Shown: positions 11,158 through 23,105, counted from the stretch's first letter. The stretch is DNA of 64,000 bases from Tolypeutes matacus (GCA_026826555.1 JAKSZT010054399.1:3208835-3272834); one strand, 5' to 3'. The notes: a model not told the origin generated them from the letters alone. Made by a program: numbers and translations.

Positions 11158-11757
11158 TGTGGCAGTTTGAGATTATTTTATGCAACCCAAAAAAGAGAAA
11201 GATTATGTTCGTAAACGAATCTATTCCTCTGGGTGTGATACCCTTTGATTGCATAAAATTCAGCTGAGGTATCTTTGATTAGGGTATCTGTTAAGATCAG
11301 GGCTTTTAATCTGACTACATCAGTGGGCGTGACTGGGGTTCAGTCCCCATCCCCTTGCTGGGTCTGATATAGAGACACTCATGCAGACAAACACAGAGGG
11401 GAGAGAGAGTTCTGTCATTCTGACCCAGCCATGTAACAGAAAGAAGTCTCGAGAGGCTGGGGCCCCAAGGAGAGATGAACCATTTTGCCTGATAGCTTTC
11501 AGCTGATATTGGGAAGAAAGAACGCACTTGAGAGGAAGAGGAAGTCCAGAGGAAAAGGAGATACCAGGCAGGGATCACCCGCCATCTTGCTTCAAAAGGT
11601 AGCAGCTGACTTTGGTGAGAAAGTACCTCTTATGTTGCCTTGAGTTGGACTTTCCACGGCCTTGGGAATGCAACCTTTTACCCCAAATAAATACTCTTTA
11701 TATAAGCCAACAGATTTCTGGTACTTTGCATTGGCAGCCCTTTGGCCGACTAATCCA
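11158..11757 (+). mobile_element. solo LTR, ERVL/MaLR-like, plus strand
   Basis: Runs from 'tgtggcagtttgagattatt' to 'gactaatcca', with TG...CA ends. Near the 3' end it has an AATAAA-type signal ('ccaaataaatactctttat', about 11683-11701). The 3' third is the reverse complement of the equivalent part of the LTR at 8109-8758, so the two are one family in opposite orientation 2.4 kb apart. The flanking 5-mers (aacat / ggtat) do not match, so either an end is misplaced or the duplication has decayed. No internal viral genes are present. Confidence 0.65.
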
Positions 11758-11762
11758 GGTAT

Positions 11763-13530
11763 ATATCTGTATTTGGTCCATTTTTGCTTCAAATAAGTGG
11801 AGCCTTAGAGTAGAGACTGTAGCTTTCTTACAAGTAATTATAACCAGATTTGGACTAGGACCTGGAGAAAACTTTAGTGGCCTCTTGTAGACTTCTTAAA
11901 GTCTCAGATGGTCTCTATGTTCTCCCCAGCTTCATTACACTTTTGGGATTTTCTAATCTAGGAAATTACAAGGGTGTAATTTCGTTTGTAACCTTCCCTT
12001 CAATATCTTAACCTGGGGTCTGGTAAACCGAATATTTCCCAGGCCTCCTGAAATTAGTAAGCTTGATTTTGACTAAATATCTGGTGGCATTAGACAATGG
12101 TAAAGAGAGACCTTCGAATGCTGTGCCATTCAGCAGATAGACGTTGGGAGATGGGCTGCTCTCCTCTAATCATAAATTTGTCTTCCAGATGCCAGGAGGA
12201 GTATTGATGAGTTCTCTCCATAATGTGTCGTTTCAGGGAAGGAAGGCTCTGCATGAACTGGCCCCTGCCTATCTGATCCATTGCCTGCCTTTCTCCACCT
12301 TTACTCTTTCTTCTCCATTCACTCTGGCCTTCTTTCAGTTCCAAAGCACATCAAAACCTCTCTTGCTATAGGGACTTGCAATTACTCTCTCTTCCTCCTG
12401 ACTCTTCACCTGTTTTATATCCCTGAACAGTTGGGGCTCCCTGAGAGAGGATGCTGTCAGCAGTCCATGTGCTTGTCAGCTCTCAGGAGACCCAGCAAAG
12501 CAGAGAAGGGTGTCAGGGTAAACCCTCTCCCCTCATGCTCAGGTTTTTCCAAGCCGTGCCTGCACATTACTTCAATGCTCACTTTTTGCAGAGGCACAAC
12601 CAATGCTGTCAAAAACCATCTCATAAATCAGAGGTGCTGACCCCAATTAATATCAATAGCATACCTCATTGTTCCCCAAAGTTTCTATCCCTTTCCAATT
12701 TGTTTTTTCTCTAGACTGCTGCCTAGTACTGTCTACATAGCCAAAGTGAGTGATGTGTAATCAGGTGAGTCTTTTTATGCTGGTGAGTGGAGATTATATC
12801 TTCCTTTAAGTGGCTGGGATGACCACCAGTATAACTTCCCTTGTATAATAGGTCTCACCTGAAGTGTAGTTATTTTAAGCCATACATAGGATTGCTGTCA
12901 CTCTGCTTCCTAAATTCTACATGGATCCTATAGTAAATATCTAGGCTTCCTTTACCTCTGCAGGTCCTTGCTCCAAGGGGAACAAAGTATGAATTATTTT
13001 ATTCCCATCATTTAATGATCTAAAGGGCCAGGGGTCATCCATAGAACATCCCAAACACGAAGAAGAAAAAAGAGTGTTGTTGAATAACAATGGATCCCAA
13101 AGCCCTTTACTTTGACTTTAGGGTTAAGAAAAAGGTCCTTCAGCAGGTTGTGGTCCATTTGAAAGTACCGAAGAGAAAAATTTTTTTTCTGTGATATTCT
13201 CATAACCTTAATGCTTCTCTCCACACGCTGCAATGGCATATTATATAAAGCAGTGCACACATTCACATGCAAATACACACTTTTGCCTGTGTGCAAGCCA
13301 AAGGAGGTGGGAGGCCTTCTTCCTGGGCAATAAATCTCTATGGTGCTAAACACGGTGACAACGCCTGTAAGAGACTAAGCAAGTCTTTCATTCCTCATTA
13401 TTTACCCAAGACTTGAGATGATTTTACTCATTTAAACATCTTTGCCATCTGCAGATATTACTTTATGTACCCCAATTCTTCCAGTTCGTTGTGGACAATA
13501 TAAAAATACTCCTCTTCCTCCTAATAATAA
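11763..13530. other. intergenic, no recognised feature
   Basis: About 1.8 kb with no clear repeat or coding signal. The open frames in it (for example 12281-12640 plus strand and 13012-13353 minus strand) are short, overlap frames on the other strand and match nothing I know. Confidence 0.4.
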
Positions 13531-13534
13531 CAGA

Positions 13535-13770
13535 AAGCGTGTTGACTGTTTATTATGCGCTAGACACTAGACTAAGTAATTTGCAAGGGTTGTATCATTT
13601 ACTTTTTTAAATAACCCTACAAAGTAGATATGATTATTATTGTTGTTGTTATTTTCCAGATCTTAAAATGGAAGCTTAGAGGTGTTAAATAATTTGTGCA
13701 TGGTTTTTACAGTAGAGCTGGATTTTAAATCCTGATCATCTGACTCCAGACCTAAATAAACTGTGATGTT
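13535..13770 (-). repeat. MIR/L2-type repeat, minus orientation
   Basis: The order 'ttattatgcgctagacacta', 'tattttccagatcttaaaat', then 'ggttttaaatcctgatcat'-like sequence corresponds to a reversed MIR-type SINE: tail, conserved core, tRNA-related head. A short (TTG)n stretch interrupts it near 13640. Confidence 0.5.
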
Positions 13771-15910
13771 GCCCCACTATGGAAGAGAAGCTACAGGGGC
13801 TAAAAGCAGTAACCATCTTACCTGATAAGGCCAATTACACTACAGGTTCTCCCCTCTCATTACAGTATGGACTGGGACAATATCCCAGAGTCCCTTTCTC
13901 ATATTTTTGTCACATTGTGTCACATTACGCTCCGATCTATAGGAGCAATCTATAGGTGGCACTTCTTACGATCAAGCCCTCTGGGTAACCCCCTAAATCT
14001 CACTAGCTGGGGCCCAAGATGGAACGCTTTTAAGCTAAATTCCATTCTAAATTTTAAAATATTTTAGGAAGGACCCAGTGCATTTACAGAATATGTGACT
14101 AACCAATTTATGCTTGCAAAAATGAGAAAAATTCTGCATGAGATATTGCCTCTAAGACAGATGATCTTCTCCATACCGGGACTTTGGGGAGCCAAAGCAA
14201 CACCGCCCTACATTGGAGAGGAACAAAGTGGGAGCCAGCCTTTCTGAACATACTTCATGAAAACTCGCTCAGTGAAAGGCACTCGTGACTTCATCTGCAT
14301 GGACTCAAAGATCGGGGTTGAAATAATTCGTATTTGATGTCCGCAGAGTAGGGAGCCCAGAACTCAGCTCTGGAAATTAAAAAGCAGTCAAACATCTCTT
14401 TGGGGGAGGGCAGATGACAGCAAGGTCCAGGGAAGAATGCTAACGTGACCAGACGCCTGCCATCAGCTACAAGATTCGCAGCAGGCAAGGGGCTCCCGGC
14501 AGCCTCCTGGAAACGTGACAGATAGTAGAGCTATCCACCGTGGGACACGCTGTGTACACCGGGATGGGATGCTGACTAGTATGCACTTTAATTATTTCCA
14601 AGGCCTGGCAATAACTTAGAGCTTCTGTGGTAGAATCTGCCGAGCTCTCTACAGGAGTGGGGATTTGTCCCACGTGTGGCCCTAAGACCCCTCCGCAACT
14701 GCCTTCCATTTCTTTAGCCACACTTAAGTAATGCCCCAAAATGGGCTGGAAAATGGGAAATAGAATCATTCAGTCACTCCCTTCAATAGCTCCCCACACT
14801 TATACCCCTCCGGGATCGCATCACCCTTACCTCAGGCAATTTTCTTCCAGCGTCCCTAGAGGAACCCTTTGCCCCAGTTAAGTCCACCTCTTCCTTCGAG
14901 GTCCTTGCGTACAACCTGTCCCCTCCTGCCTCAAGGCCTGGGGATGCTTCCTCCCAGCCTGCCATGCTCTTGATCTCATCCCCACAAACTTACACCAGCT
15001 CTTCTTCAGGGTCCACTGGACCCTCAAGTCTGCTCAGTCCAGCGGAGGGGGTTGGTTGTCCATCTGCCTCATCCCTTTCACCCCTTTTTGTCCCTGGTGG
15101 GTGAACGTTAGGCTGTGGGAGGTGATTATAATTAGAAAGAGGAGGCTTCATTGTGTTGTGGGGGCTCCTCTCTGAAGACAGATGAACCCAAGTCCAATGC
15201 AAGGGGGGCTGTGAGGGACCAGTCAGACTCCCCTGTCCACCCACGATGGAGCTGGGAATAAGGTCAGACCCTGAGGAGAGGGCTGGGGCATAAAACAGGA
15301 GAGCGGGGAAGAGCAAGGAATAGGAGGCAGGTACTCCTCGACCCTCATCTGAGGCTGCTCAAAATCGATTAAAGAGCAATCCAACGGGAAAAGCAGAAAC
15401 CTGTTTTATACTGCTCTTTGGAATTGTGTGTGTCTAGGACTGCCTACCATCCAGATTATGTTCTTGTTTCCCACACAGCCTTTTGCACATGGTGAAACAT
15501 AATAGCAGGATTCCAAGGGATACACAGCTGCTCCAGCCTTCCGTGACCACACCTGGTCCTATACTACACATATTTGCCCTCAGATAAACTGTCTTCTATT
15601 TCTGCTTGCTGTGCTTTGCTTTTTCTTCTCAATGAGGTTCTAAGTTTCTTGAGGGGAGGGACTGGGTAGTAGAAATGTTTTGTAGCCCATGGCCTGGGGT
15701 TTAAGCATGTGACACTATTTATATAATTATATCACCTCTAACAAATCATAGTCATGTGGTTTCTCTCTGTTATAGTATCATGTAAGAAGAGCAGGGTGGA
15801 TTGTCATCCTCTTTGCAAAGTATTTTTAAGATGGTCTGACTTAACATAGATGCTGTTTACCATGCACATACAATGACCTCTGGCAGGTGTTGGGTAGGGC
15901 ATGTCAGGCC
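13771..15910. other. intergenic, no recognised feature
   Basis: About 2.1 kb of moderate G/C content with no repeat that I recognise. Several minus-strand frames of 60-108 codons occur (14467-14769, 14990-15316). They have no initiation context, splice pattern or known motif to support them. Confidence 0.4.
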
Positions 15911-15914
15911 ACAC

Positions 15915-16068
15915 AGTGGAGGAAGTAAGAGCACAGACTCAGGGGCCAGGCTCCTGGGTCCAAATCCCAGAGTTTCCAATGACTGGCTGGGGAACCTTGG
16001 GCAAAGCCCCTCAGCCCCTGGCATCCCCATTTGAACAATGTGGATGATAATAATAGCAGTTAGCTCAG
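15915..16068 (+). repeat. MIR SINE, plus orientation
   Basis: Follows the MIR order: 'taagagcacagactcagggg' head, a 'gggtccaaatccca' B-box relic, 'ccttgggcaaagcccctcag' core, then a 'tgataataatagcagttag' tail. Mammal-wide, long inactive. Confidence 0.65.
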
Positions 16069-16235
16069 GACCTGTGGGTCCTATTTTCAGACAACCTGAT
16101 TCTTGTGTTGGGCAACCACGCATGGGCTCCCTGCAGAGTGCAGAGCAAGCAAGATTTCTGTATTTAATGAGCACATCCGGAAGGGCCAGTGGGTGATCCA
16201 CAAATGCCCGTTGAATGGAATCAAAACAAGAGAAC

Positions 16236-16708
16236 TGTGATGGATTTAAAATATGTCCCTTTAAGAGGTGAAGCCTAATTCCCTTCCCTTTGAGTGTGGG
16301 CTAGACCTAGGGACTTGCTTCCTGAAGGGACAGTGTGCAAGTCTGGAGCCGAGCTCACAACAGGCACTGCGGTTCCCTCCTTCCTCTCTCTCTTGGGTTG
16401 CTCCTTCCGGGAAAAATGAGCTTCTGTGTCCTGTGGACACTCAAGCAGCCTATGGAGAGGACTATGCAGTGAGGAGCTGAGGCCACCTCCCAGCAGGCTT
16501 GTGAAGCAGGTCCTGCAGCCCCAGTTAAACTTTCAGATGGACGCAGCTCCTGTTGACATCCCAATTGCAACCTCCAAAGAGACCCTGAGCTAAAACCACG
16601 TGCTCCCAGATCCCCAACCTGCAGAACTGCAAGACAGTACATATTTGTAGTATTAAGTCATTAAGTTTTGGAGGGTAATTTGCTACGCAGCAGTAGATAG
16701 CTAATACA
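16236..16708 (+). mobile_element. solo LTR of an old MaLR/ERVL-like family, plus strand
   Basis: Starts 'tgtgatggatttaaaatatg' and ends 'gatagctaataca'. In between it carries blocks typical of an old, common mammalian LTR, including 'cactcaagcagcctatggag' and 'ttaagttttggagggtaatt'. The flanking 5-mers agaac and agctc agree at three of five positions, compatible with a decayed duplication but not proof. No internal region or viral gene remains. Confidence 0.65.
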
Positions 16709-16713
16709 AGCTC

Positions 16714-19015
16714 CTTGGCTGATAAGGTATCAAGCAGCCAGTCTGACTCTTTGACCAGTATCATTTTAAAACTCATCTCAATGCCATGCATATATGCCTC
16801 ACTGTACAGTGAAACCTTTTGGGTTTATAAAGGTATCTCAGTGCTGCCCGAGAGCCGGGTGTCCACTGTGGGAGTTCTCCTTCAGATGGTGCTCCACGTA
16901 GCTAGCACCTTTGTCTTCTTTAAGAACACTATTGAAGACATCAGAGGGTTTTACTAACTCATTTTTAAATGAATCTCATGGCCAATGGGGCCTACCTGTC
17001 ATTCCCTGATGAAGGCCCTTCATTTGGCATTAATTAAATACTAACAAATAGTTAATAATGGGCATGCCAGACACTAATCTTTACAGAGATGAAAAGACAT
17101 AGTCACTGTCCTCGGGTACCTACAAGATAATCACTATCAAGTCGTTTCGGACAAACTTCGTGGGCTTTAAAGGAGAGAGCGTTTGCACTGAGACTTGATT
17201 CTAACTCTAAAAAGGATTTTTGAAGCAGCTTCAGGGCCCTTACTTTTACCCTGCCTGCAAAGCCAGAAGAGAAAGCACGATGTTTCTGACTTGCAGTATC
17301 ATACGCTGCCAGTGGAGCGTTCAAGTCCAACAAAGGCACCACATAACAACCACTGTAATGTGGGATGCGGACATTCGCCCTGCACACCTCCTAGGCTCCC
17401 ATGAAAGGCTGGAGTCGAGGGCTCAGTACCAGGCAGGGCCCTTGGTAGGCTTCGCTCTGGGTCAGTCCGAAAAGGTACATGGCACTGCCCCAGCTCACCC
17501 ACACAGCAGGTGGAATGAGATATCGGGAAGAGATTTACAGACTGTTTATTCACTTGCCAGATTTATTTATCAGGTATGGGATTGAAAGGATTTCCCCACA
17601 GGATATGTAGAGATTAGTGTGCAGCAAAAAATGCTTTCTCAACAAACGCTTACACTAATCAGGTCTTGGGTTTCGTATTCTAGCAGAACGGTGCTTGTTG
17701 CCCTTAGCTGGTACTTCTGGAACGAACAAACATGCAAACTGACAAACAAAGCAAGAGGATGTGTGGACATCTATCCATCACTCTGAAGAGCAGCTGTCAC
17801 ATTTCAAAAGCCCAGAAGCATATTTTAACAAGATGTTAGATTAGTTTGTTTACAACAAAACCATTCTAGGTCTACCTGAAACATCTGAGCCTAAAACATC
17901 TGAACAAGAGGGGGAAAATTCTTTCACTCAGTGCTTTGTCTACCTGGAGCCAATCATAAGATGATTTCCAAAAGCCTCTCGAACCCATGCTGGGTCTAAG
18001 GAATGTGTTCATTAAGAACCGGTCGCATCTAAGCTTAAAAATGCAGCTGAATGTTTATGGGTCTCTTGGAGGGCAAGTCAAGGAGGAGGACGAGGTCACT
18101 CCAGCCAGCTTCTTATATAAGTGCTCTCTTTTGCTGTGTCTATAGTGATGCCAAAGCATCCAGACAAAGCCTGAAAAAGTCATCCCCTCATCTGGTCTGT
18201 TTGATGCCAAACATCTGGATGTTATATAATAAGCCAATGGGGTCGTTTGTCTTGCTTTTCTTTGCTCACTTTTGAAAATAGTGCTAACAATTAAAGCTGC
18301 ATTTTCAACTCTAAATTTCATATATTTTCCATTAAGCTCTTTGGGAAGACTGGTCTTGATTATTCTTTTCCATTAGAAAGTGTACAGTAACTCCCAGAGA
18401 GGAAGCTGCTAAGATCGAGCTGATAACCACAAAGGTAATCTCTGAACCCTCCTCGGAGTCTTCAGATTTCCATTTAGCATGGGAAAACAGCCTTACCCCA
18501 GGAAGAGAATACCCATGTGCTAAATAAACGTTCATATGCATCAATGACCTACATGTTGAAAAACACTCACTGCTGCCCAGCAGCTCCATTTTACACAAAG
18601 GTGAACAATTCCAACAACTCAAGGCATTTCTGTTTGCTTAGTTCCTTACAAACTTTCAATGCACCTAGAGACAAGACACTGGACCTGAAAGCACTCTCAG
18701 GACACTGAAGGAAAGGCAGCAGACCAGGGGTCATTAAGTTCCAGGTCAGACACAAGTGCTAGGCTGTGAGCAACCCTGGTCCTCTCTCTAGATAAATCAT
18801 GTGCATCTGCCTCGTTTAAGCCCAGCCCTATGTCAGGCCCTAGTTTTTCAGGAATTGGTATGGCTTTCTCTGCTTACTTGATTCTATTTTCACTTCCCTT
18901 GCTACTTACTTTTCTTCCTCTTGGTTACTCCCGCAGCTCACTTACTGCCAAACCCTTACAGAAACAAACACATAAACAAAAACAGTAAAACCTCATGTTT
19001 CAGGCCCTGTGACAG
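16714..19015. other. intergenic, no recognised repeat or gene
   Basis: A 2.3-kb stretch largely free of obvious repeats. Overlapping frames near 17.1-17.6 kb occur on both strands, which argues against any of them being an exon. The 17.6-18.4 kb part is balanced in composition and could hold conserved non-coding sequence, but I cannot test this. Confidence 0.4.
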
Positions 19016-19019
19016 GAAC

Positions 19020-19150
19020 ATTCTCTTCGTGAGGAAGGTATTACCTGCATGCTATTGCAGAGAAACTGGGGCTCAGAAAGATTAAGTAACCAGAGCAAGG
19101 TTACATGCCTGCTGAGTAGCTAGGTTGGCATTTGAGTTCAGGTCTGTCTC
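19020..19150 (-). repeat. MIR-type fragment, minus orientation
   Basis: 'ggggctcagaaagattaagt' followed by a 'gcatttgagttcaggtctgt' B-box relic is the reversed MIR arrangement. It abuts a plus-orientation MIR. Confidence 0.5.
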
Positions 19151-19154
19151 TAAA

Positions 19155-19370
19155 GACAGCAGTCTAAGAGAGTGGGCAAGAGTTTGGCTTTTGAAGTCAG
19201 CAAACCTAGGTGCAAATTTGAGTTCTGCCCCTTAACTCTATAACCATGGGCAAATTATCTCTCAACCTTTCTTTTCTCATCTGTAAAAATGGAGATAATA
19301 ACAATAATGTCTCCATAGGCTTTTGTGATAATGAAAAATTGCAAGTAAAATATATGCTGTAGCATTTTTC
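19155..19370 (+). repeat. MIR SINE, plus orientation
   Basis: Head 'tttggcttttgaagtcagca', then 'ccatgggcaaattatctctc' core and 'catctgtaaaaatggagata' tail. Directly adjacent to an oppositely oriented MIR fragment. Confidence 0.65.
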
Positions 19371-19382
19371 GTTTCCTACTAA

Positions 19383-19808
19383 AACACATACCACACAATG
19401 GGTTGGCTTAAAACAATGGAAATTTATTGGCTCATGGTTTTGAGGCTACAAGTCCAAAATCTGAGGCGTCAGCAAGGCAATGCTTTCTCGCCAAAGAACG
19501 TGGAATTCTGGGGCTGGCTGTCGGTAATCCTTGGTCCTTGGCTTTTCTGTCACATGGCAACACACGTGGCAGTGTTTTCTCCTTTCTTTTCCCAGTTTCA
19601 TTGACTTGGCTTCTTTCTTCTGTGTCCAATTTCTTTTGCTTACAAAGACTTCAACCAGATTGGATTAGGGCCCACTCTCATTCAATTTGGGCCCATCTTA
19701 ACTAATAACATCGTCAGAGGTCCTATTCACAAATGGGTTCACACCCATGGGACCAGAGATTGGAACTTGGATATGCCTTTCATGGGAGACGTGATTTAAT
19801 CCCCAACA
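19383..19808 (-). mobile_element. LTR of the ERVL/MaLR-like family, minus strand, truncated
   Basis: Shares blocks with the LTRs at 21027 and 43557: 'atgggttggcttaaaacaat', 'attggctcatggttttgagg' and a 'ttgggcccatcttaactaat' segment. The left end lacks the 'tgtcttagttt' terminus, so the copy is truncated there. No coding part is present. Confidence 0.65.
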
Positions 19809-19939
19809 TATATTTAGTGGCATGTTATAAATATTAAATAAATCTTAGCTATCATTATCATAATCCACTAGATTTGATATATTCTACTCCACAACTTTCA
19901 CAAGAGCACTCTTACTATTCACTGGTAGGCTTTCAACAA

Positions 19940-20300
19940 AATACTCTAGCTATCCTATATTCAGCTGCAAGAAAAGACAAAACCCAACTAAGAGTTGCTT
20001 AAACGATAGGGATTTTTATTGTTTATTCAACAAAAGATGTGAAAGTAGATGGTCCTAGGCTATGTTCAGTGACTTGATGACACTATCAAGGAACCAGGCT
20101 CATCTATTATTCTTCACTACTACAAGAGGGATGCCACAGCTCCAGATATCACATCCTCACGATAGAAAGAGAGGAAACAAAAAGAACTTGTCCCTATGTC
20201 CCTCTCTCATAAGGAAGGAAAATCTTTTCCAGATGTTTCCAGAAGACTTTACCTTACATATCCCTGCTCAAAAGTGATTACACATCTTCCTCTAATCCTG
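19940..20300. repeat. old interspersed repeat, family unresolved
   Basis: Blocks such as 'agagttgcttaaacgatagg' and 'gccacagctccagatatcac' recall a common, diverged mammalian repeat, also hinted at near 55.42-55.85 kb. Family and ends are uncertain. Confidence 0.35.
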
Positions 20301-20334
20301 GCAAAGGGACATGGGGTTGTCATGGTTGCCTTAG

Positions 20335-20510
20335 ACCAAGGGTTCACAAGCTTTTTTCACTAAAAGGCCAGACGGTAAATATTTTCAGGTTCACAGGCCT
20401 TATGGTCTCTGCCAAAACTACTCAATTCTGCCACTGCAGCATGAAAGCAGCCATAGACAAGAGAAAAACAAATGAGTGTGGCTGGATATGGAACTGTTAG
20501 GAGACTAGGG
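20335..20510. mobile_element. hAT-type DNA transposon fossil (non-autonomous)
   Basis: The run from 'ttcacaagcttttttcacta' through 'aggccagacggtaaatattt', 'tatggtctctgccaaaacta' and 'gaaagcagccatagacaaga' matches a well-known medium-reiterated mammalian hAT-derived element. It contains no transposase. Ends are approximate. Confidence 0.6.
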
Positions 20511-20559
20511 AAGATACTTGTATAGAAAAGCCAAAACAGTGCACCATTCAATGGTTTCC

Positions 20560-21021
20560 TGGTGTCTTCACTAGGCGTTCAATGTGCTTTGGAGGAGCCC
20601 TAAGATTCTTCAGAGGTTCAGGGCATGCATATGAGGGGACCAGGCTGAGGAACTCAAGCCAGTGGAGTTTATCCTTAATCCTCAAGACTTTGGCCAGAGA
20701 CCTTTTACTTTTATCTGCTTTATATATTGTGTTTCTGCATATGGTTTGGGGTGTGTGTATTTTTGGAGGGGGTGGGCAGGTAAGAAAAATCTCTAATAAG
20801 ATTGGAAACTTGTAGTTAGGAAGGTGGACATGGTCAGTGTTTGTTCCTTCCTCCTGGATTTATTTCCTTCTTCAATCACTGGCTGGTGGTGCAGGTGTCT
20901 CGGGCTCAAAGATCAAGGCTCTTCAAGAAGAGTTCCACTGTAACTTGGGGTTGGTATCCTTGATTGTGGCAGATGTACAAATGCTCTTTCTCCCATGGGG
21001 TACTCTGTGGGATCTTTGGAT
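20560..21021. other. intergenic, no recognised feature
   Basis: Single-copy-looking sequence between the hAT fossil and the LTR pair. A short G/T-rich patch lies at 20740-20780. Confidence 0.4.
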
Positions 21022-21026
21022 ACCCC

Positions 21027-21511
21027 TGTGTTTCAGTTTCCTTGGCTGCTAAAGCAAATACCATGCAATGGATCAGCTTAAACAATGGGGATTTATTGGC
21101 TCATGGTTTTGAGGCTAAAAGAAAGTCAAAATCAAGGCATTATCAAGGTGATGCTGTCTTCCTGAAGACTGGCATTCTGGGGCTGGGGGCCAGCAATCCT
21201 TGATCCTTGGCTCCTCTGTCACATGGCAATGCACATGACAGCCTCCCCTGGCCTTTTCATTCTCTTCCAGGTTCTGTTGAATTTCAGCTTCTGGCTGCTC
21301 CATGTGGCTTTCTCTCTCTGCATCTGAACTGTATTCTGCTTATAAAAGACCCCAGGAACAGAATTAAGATTCATCTTGATTGAGGTGGACCACACCTTAA
21401 CTGGAGACACTTCATCAAAAGGTCCTACTGACAATGCGTTCACATCCACAGGAACGGATTGAGTTGAAAAACATGTTTTTTCTGAGGTACATACAGCTCC
21501 AAACCAGCACA
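21027..21511 (-). mobile_element. LTR, ERVL/MaLR-like, minus strand
   Basis: Plus-strand edges 'tgtgtttcagtttccttggc' and 'ctccaaaccagcaca' are the reversed LTR termini. Inside are 'atggatcagcttaaacaatg' and 'attggctcatggttttgagg', shared with the copies at 19383 and 43557. Its 5' (U3) end faces the 5' end of the plus-strand LTR that starts 4 bp downstream. No viral gene is present. Confidence 0.7.
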
Positions 21512-21514
21512 CCC

Positions 21515-21997
21515 TGTTGGGGGCTGAGTCATGTCCCCCACAAAAGACATACCCAAATCTTAATCCGCTTCCCTGTAGGTATAAACCCATTTGTAAACAG
21601 GACCTTTGAAGATATTATTAGTTGAGGTGTGGACTCGTGTGAATAGGACCTTTGAAGATCCTATTTAGATGAGGCCAAATTGAATCAGGATGGGCTTTGA
21701 TCTATATGGGTGGAGTCATACAAGCAAAGATATTTGGGCAGAGACAGAATTCAGAGGGCAGCTGAAGCCAGAAGTCAGAAGAAATCAGAAGAGCAGACAC
21801 AAGGAGACAGAACACCATGTGCCACAAGCAGAGACACAAACCAAGGAGACCCAAAGACTGTGGCAAGCCAGCACCAGAATACTACATGGCTCCGAGAGAA
21901 AGCATGGTCTGCAGAGGACTTTGGATTTGTAGCCTTCAAACTGTGAGTCAGTAAGTTTCTCTTGCTTAAGTCAACCATTGTGTGGCAAACTAAGACA
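21515..21997 (+). mobile_element. LTR, ERVL/MaLR-like, plus strand
   Basis: Runs from 'tgttgggggctgagtcatgt' to 'gtggcaaactaagaca'. It contains a 15-bp motif, aggacctttgaagat, twice (21599-21613 and 21645-21659), so an internal segment of about 46 bp is duplicated near the U3 start. The 3' end has the family's 'tttctcttgcttaagtcaac' block. The flanks (caccc / ccggg) do not form a duplication. Long minus-strand open frames over it are chance. Confidence 0.7.
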
Positions 21998-22560
21998 CCG
22001 GGCACTGGTGGAGGTACCTGACCTACAGTTCCTTGACATGGCAGTCTCTGCTGACTGGCCACTCGTTCCCCCTGGTCTGTACTGCTCACCTGACCCCTGC
22101 TCGTGTCCTAGGAAGTGGGTCCACTCTGCCCACATGGAGAAGAGTGCAGCTCTTGGAAGTGGAGACTGTTAGAAACACCACCTTCTCTCGCCACTGCAAA
22201 CAGCTCACTGTGCTTTCAGGTGTCAGTCACATCGGACACTATGTCCCTCAAACTCCAGGAAACATCTGTAAAGCTCTTCAGGTGGTTTACTGAAGCCCTC
22301 CTCACTTAACTCGAGGTAGGTGGAAAAGCCCAGTTCTCCAAAATCACATTTGTCACGGGCCTCCCATGGGTCCTTAGTCGCCTATCACAGAGCCTGGAAG
22401 TGAGTGCTGGCACTGTCCCCCAGCACATCCCCAGAGGTGGTCCACACCTCACTTGAGAATGGGGTGGGACTTATTTGGCACATGTTGTCTCACATCTGGG
22501 CCTCAGCAGAAGCTCTAGTGTGTGTGCACATGGAGTCCCCTTTTAATGCCTTGTTAAGAG
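21998..22560. other. intergenic, no recognised feature
   Basis: No clear repeat or gene. Several short overlapping frames occur, none convincing. Confidence 0.35.
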
Positions 22561-22569
22561 GGGGTGAAT

Positions 22570-23105
22570 GCCAGATGGGAGCAGACTAAACACTGTGGGA
22601 AACATCGCTGGAAGGCAGCTGAGGGGCCAGACAGTGAAAGGCTTGACTACCAGACTATGGAATTTGGGCTTCACAGTGAGAGACTGAATATACACACAGA
22701 CAAGGGCCAGTCTATATATAAAAACAGAACTCTGACCCACAAACTCTGCAGCAACCAGGCCAGGAAGCCAAACCACAATAGGCCCCAAAGCACCAGGACT
22801 TGATCAATAACTGACAGATTTCCTAATTTCGGCCCGGCTTCCAATTTTGGACCAACCAGAGAAAGCCATTTATGCTACTCTATCCAATCCCATAAGTTGC
22901 TGGGCTTCTAGTGAGCCCACCTCCAGCTTCCTCATGCCTACGGTCCACAATCAGGGCACACCTGAAGTCTTCCCTTTTTTTCACTCCTCTGCCTTTCAGT
23001 TTCTGCCAAAGCAAATAATGATGGTTGACTCCCTTGCTATAGTAAGCTCTGAACAAATAGTCTCTGCTCGTTCTCATTTGGGTGGTCTTCGTTGATTTCC
23101 ACAGA
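22570..23105 (+). mobile_element. possible ERV-type LTR, plus strand
   Basis: The 3' part reads like a retroviral LTR R/U5 region: 'ccttgctatagtaagctctg', then 'aacaaatagtctctgctcg' (a degenerate polyadenylation-signal position) and an end near 'gttgatttccaca'. Upstream are 'cttccaattttggaccaacc' and a Pro/Ser-codon-rich region. I could not find a convincing 5' end or duplication. No primer-binding site or viral reading frame was recognised, so it is called only tentatively. Confidence 0.35.

Noticed and set aside
21219..21590. 123-codon minus-strand frame
   Set aside because: It runs across the junction of two LTRs and has no link to a retroviral gene or cellular protein.
22570..23105. Provirus with internal genes next to the possible ERV-type LTR
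   Set aside because: No gag, pro, pol or env similarity was recognised on either side and no second LTR is nearby.
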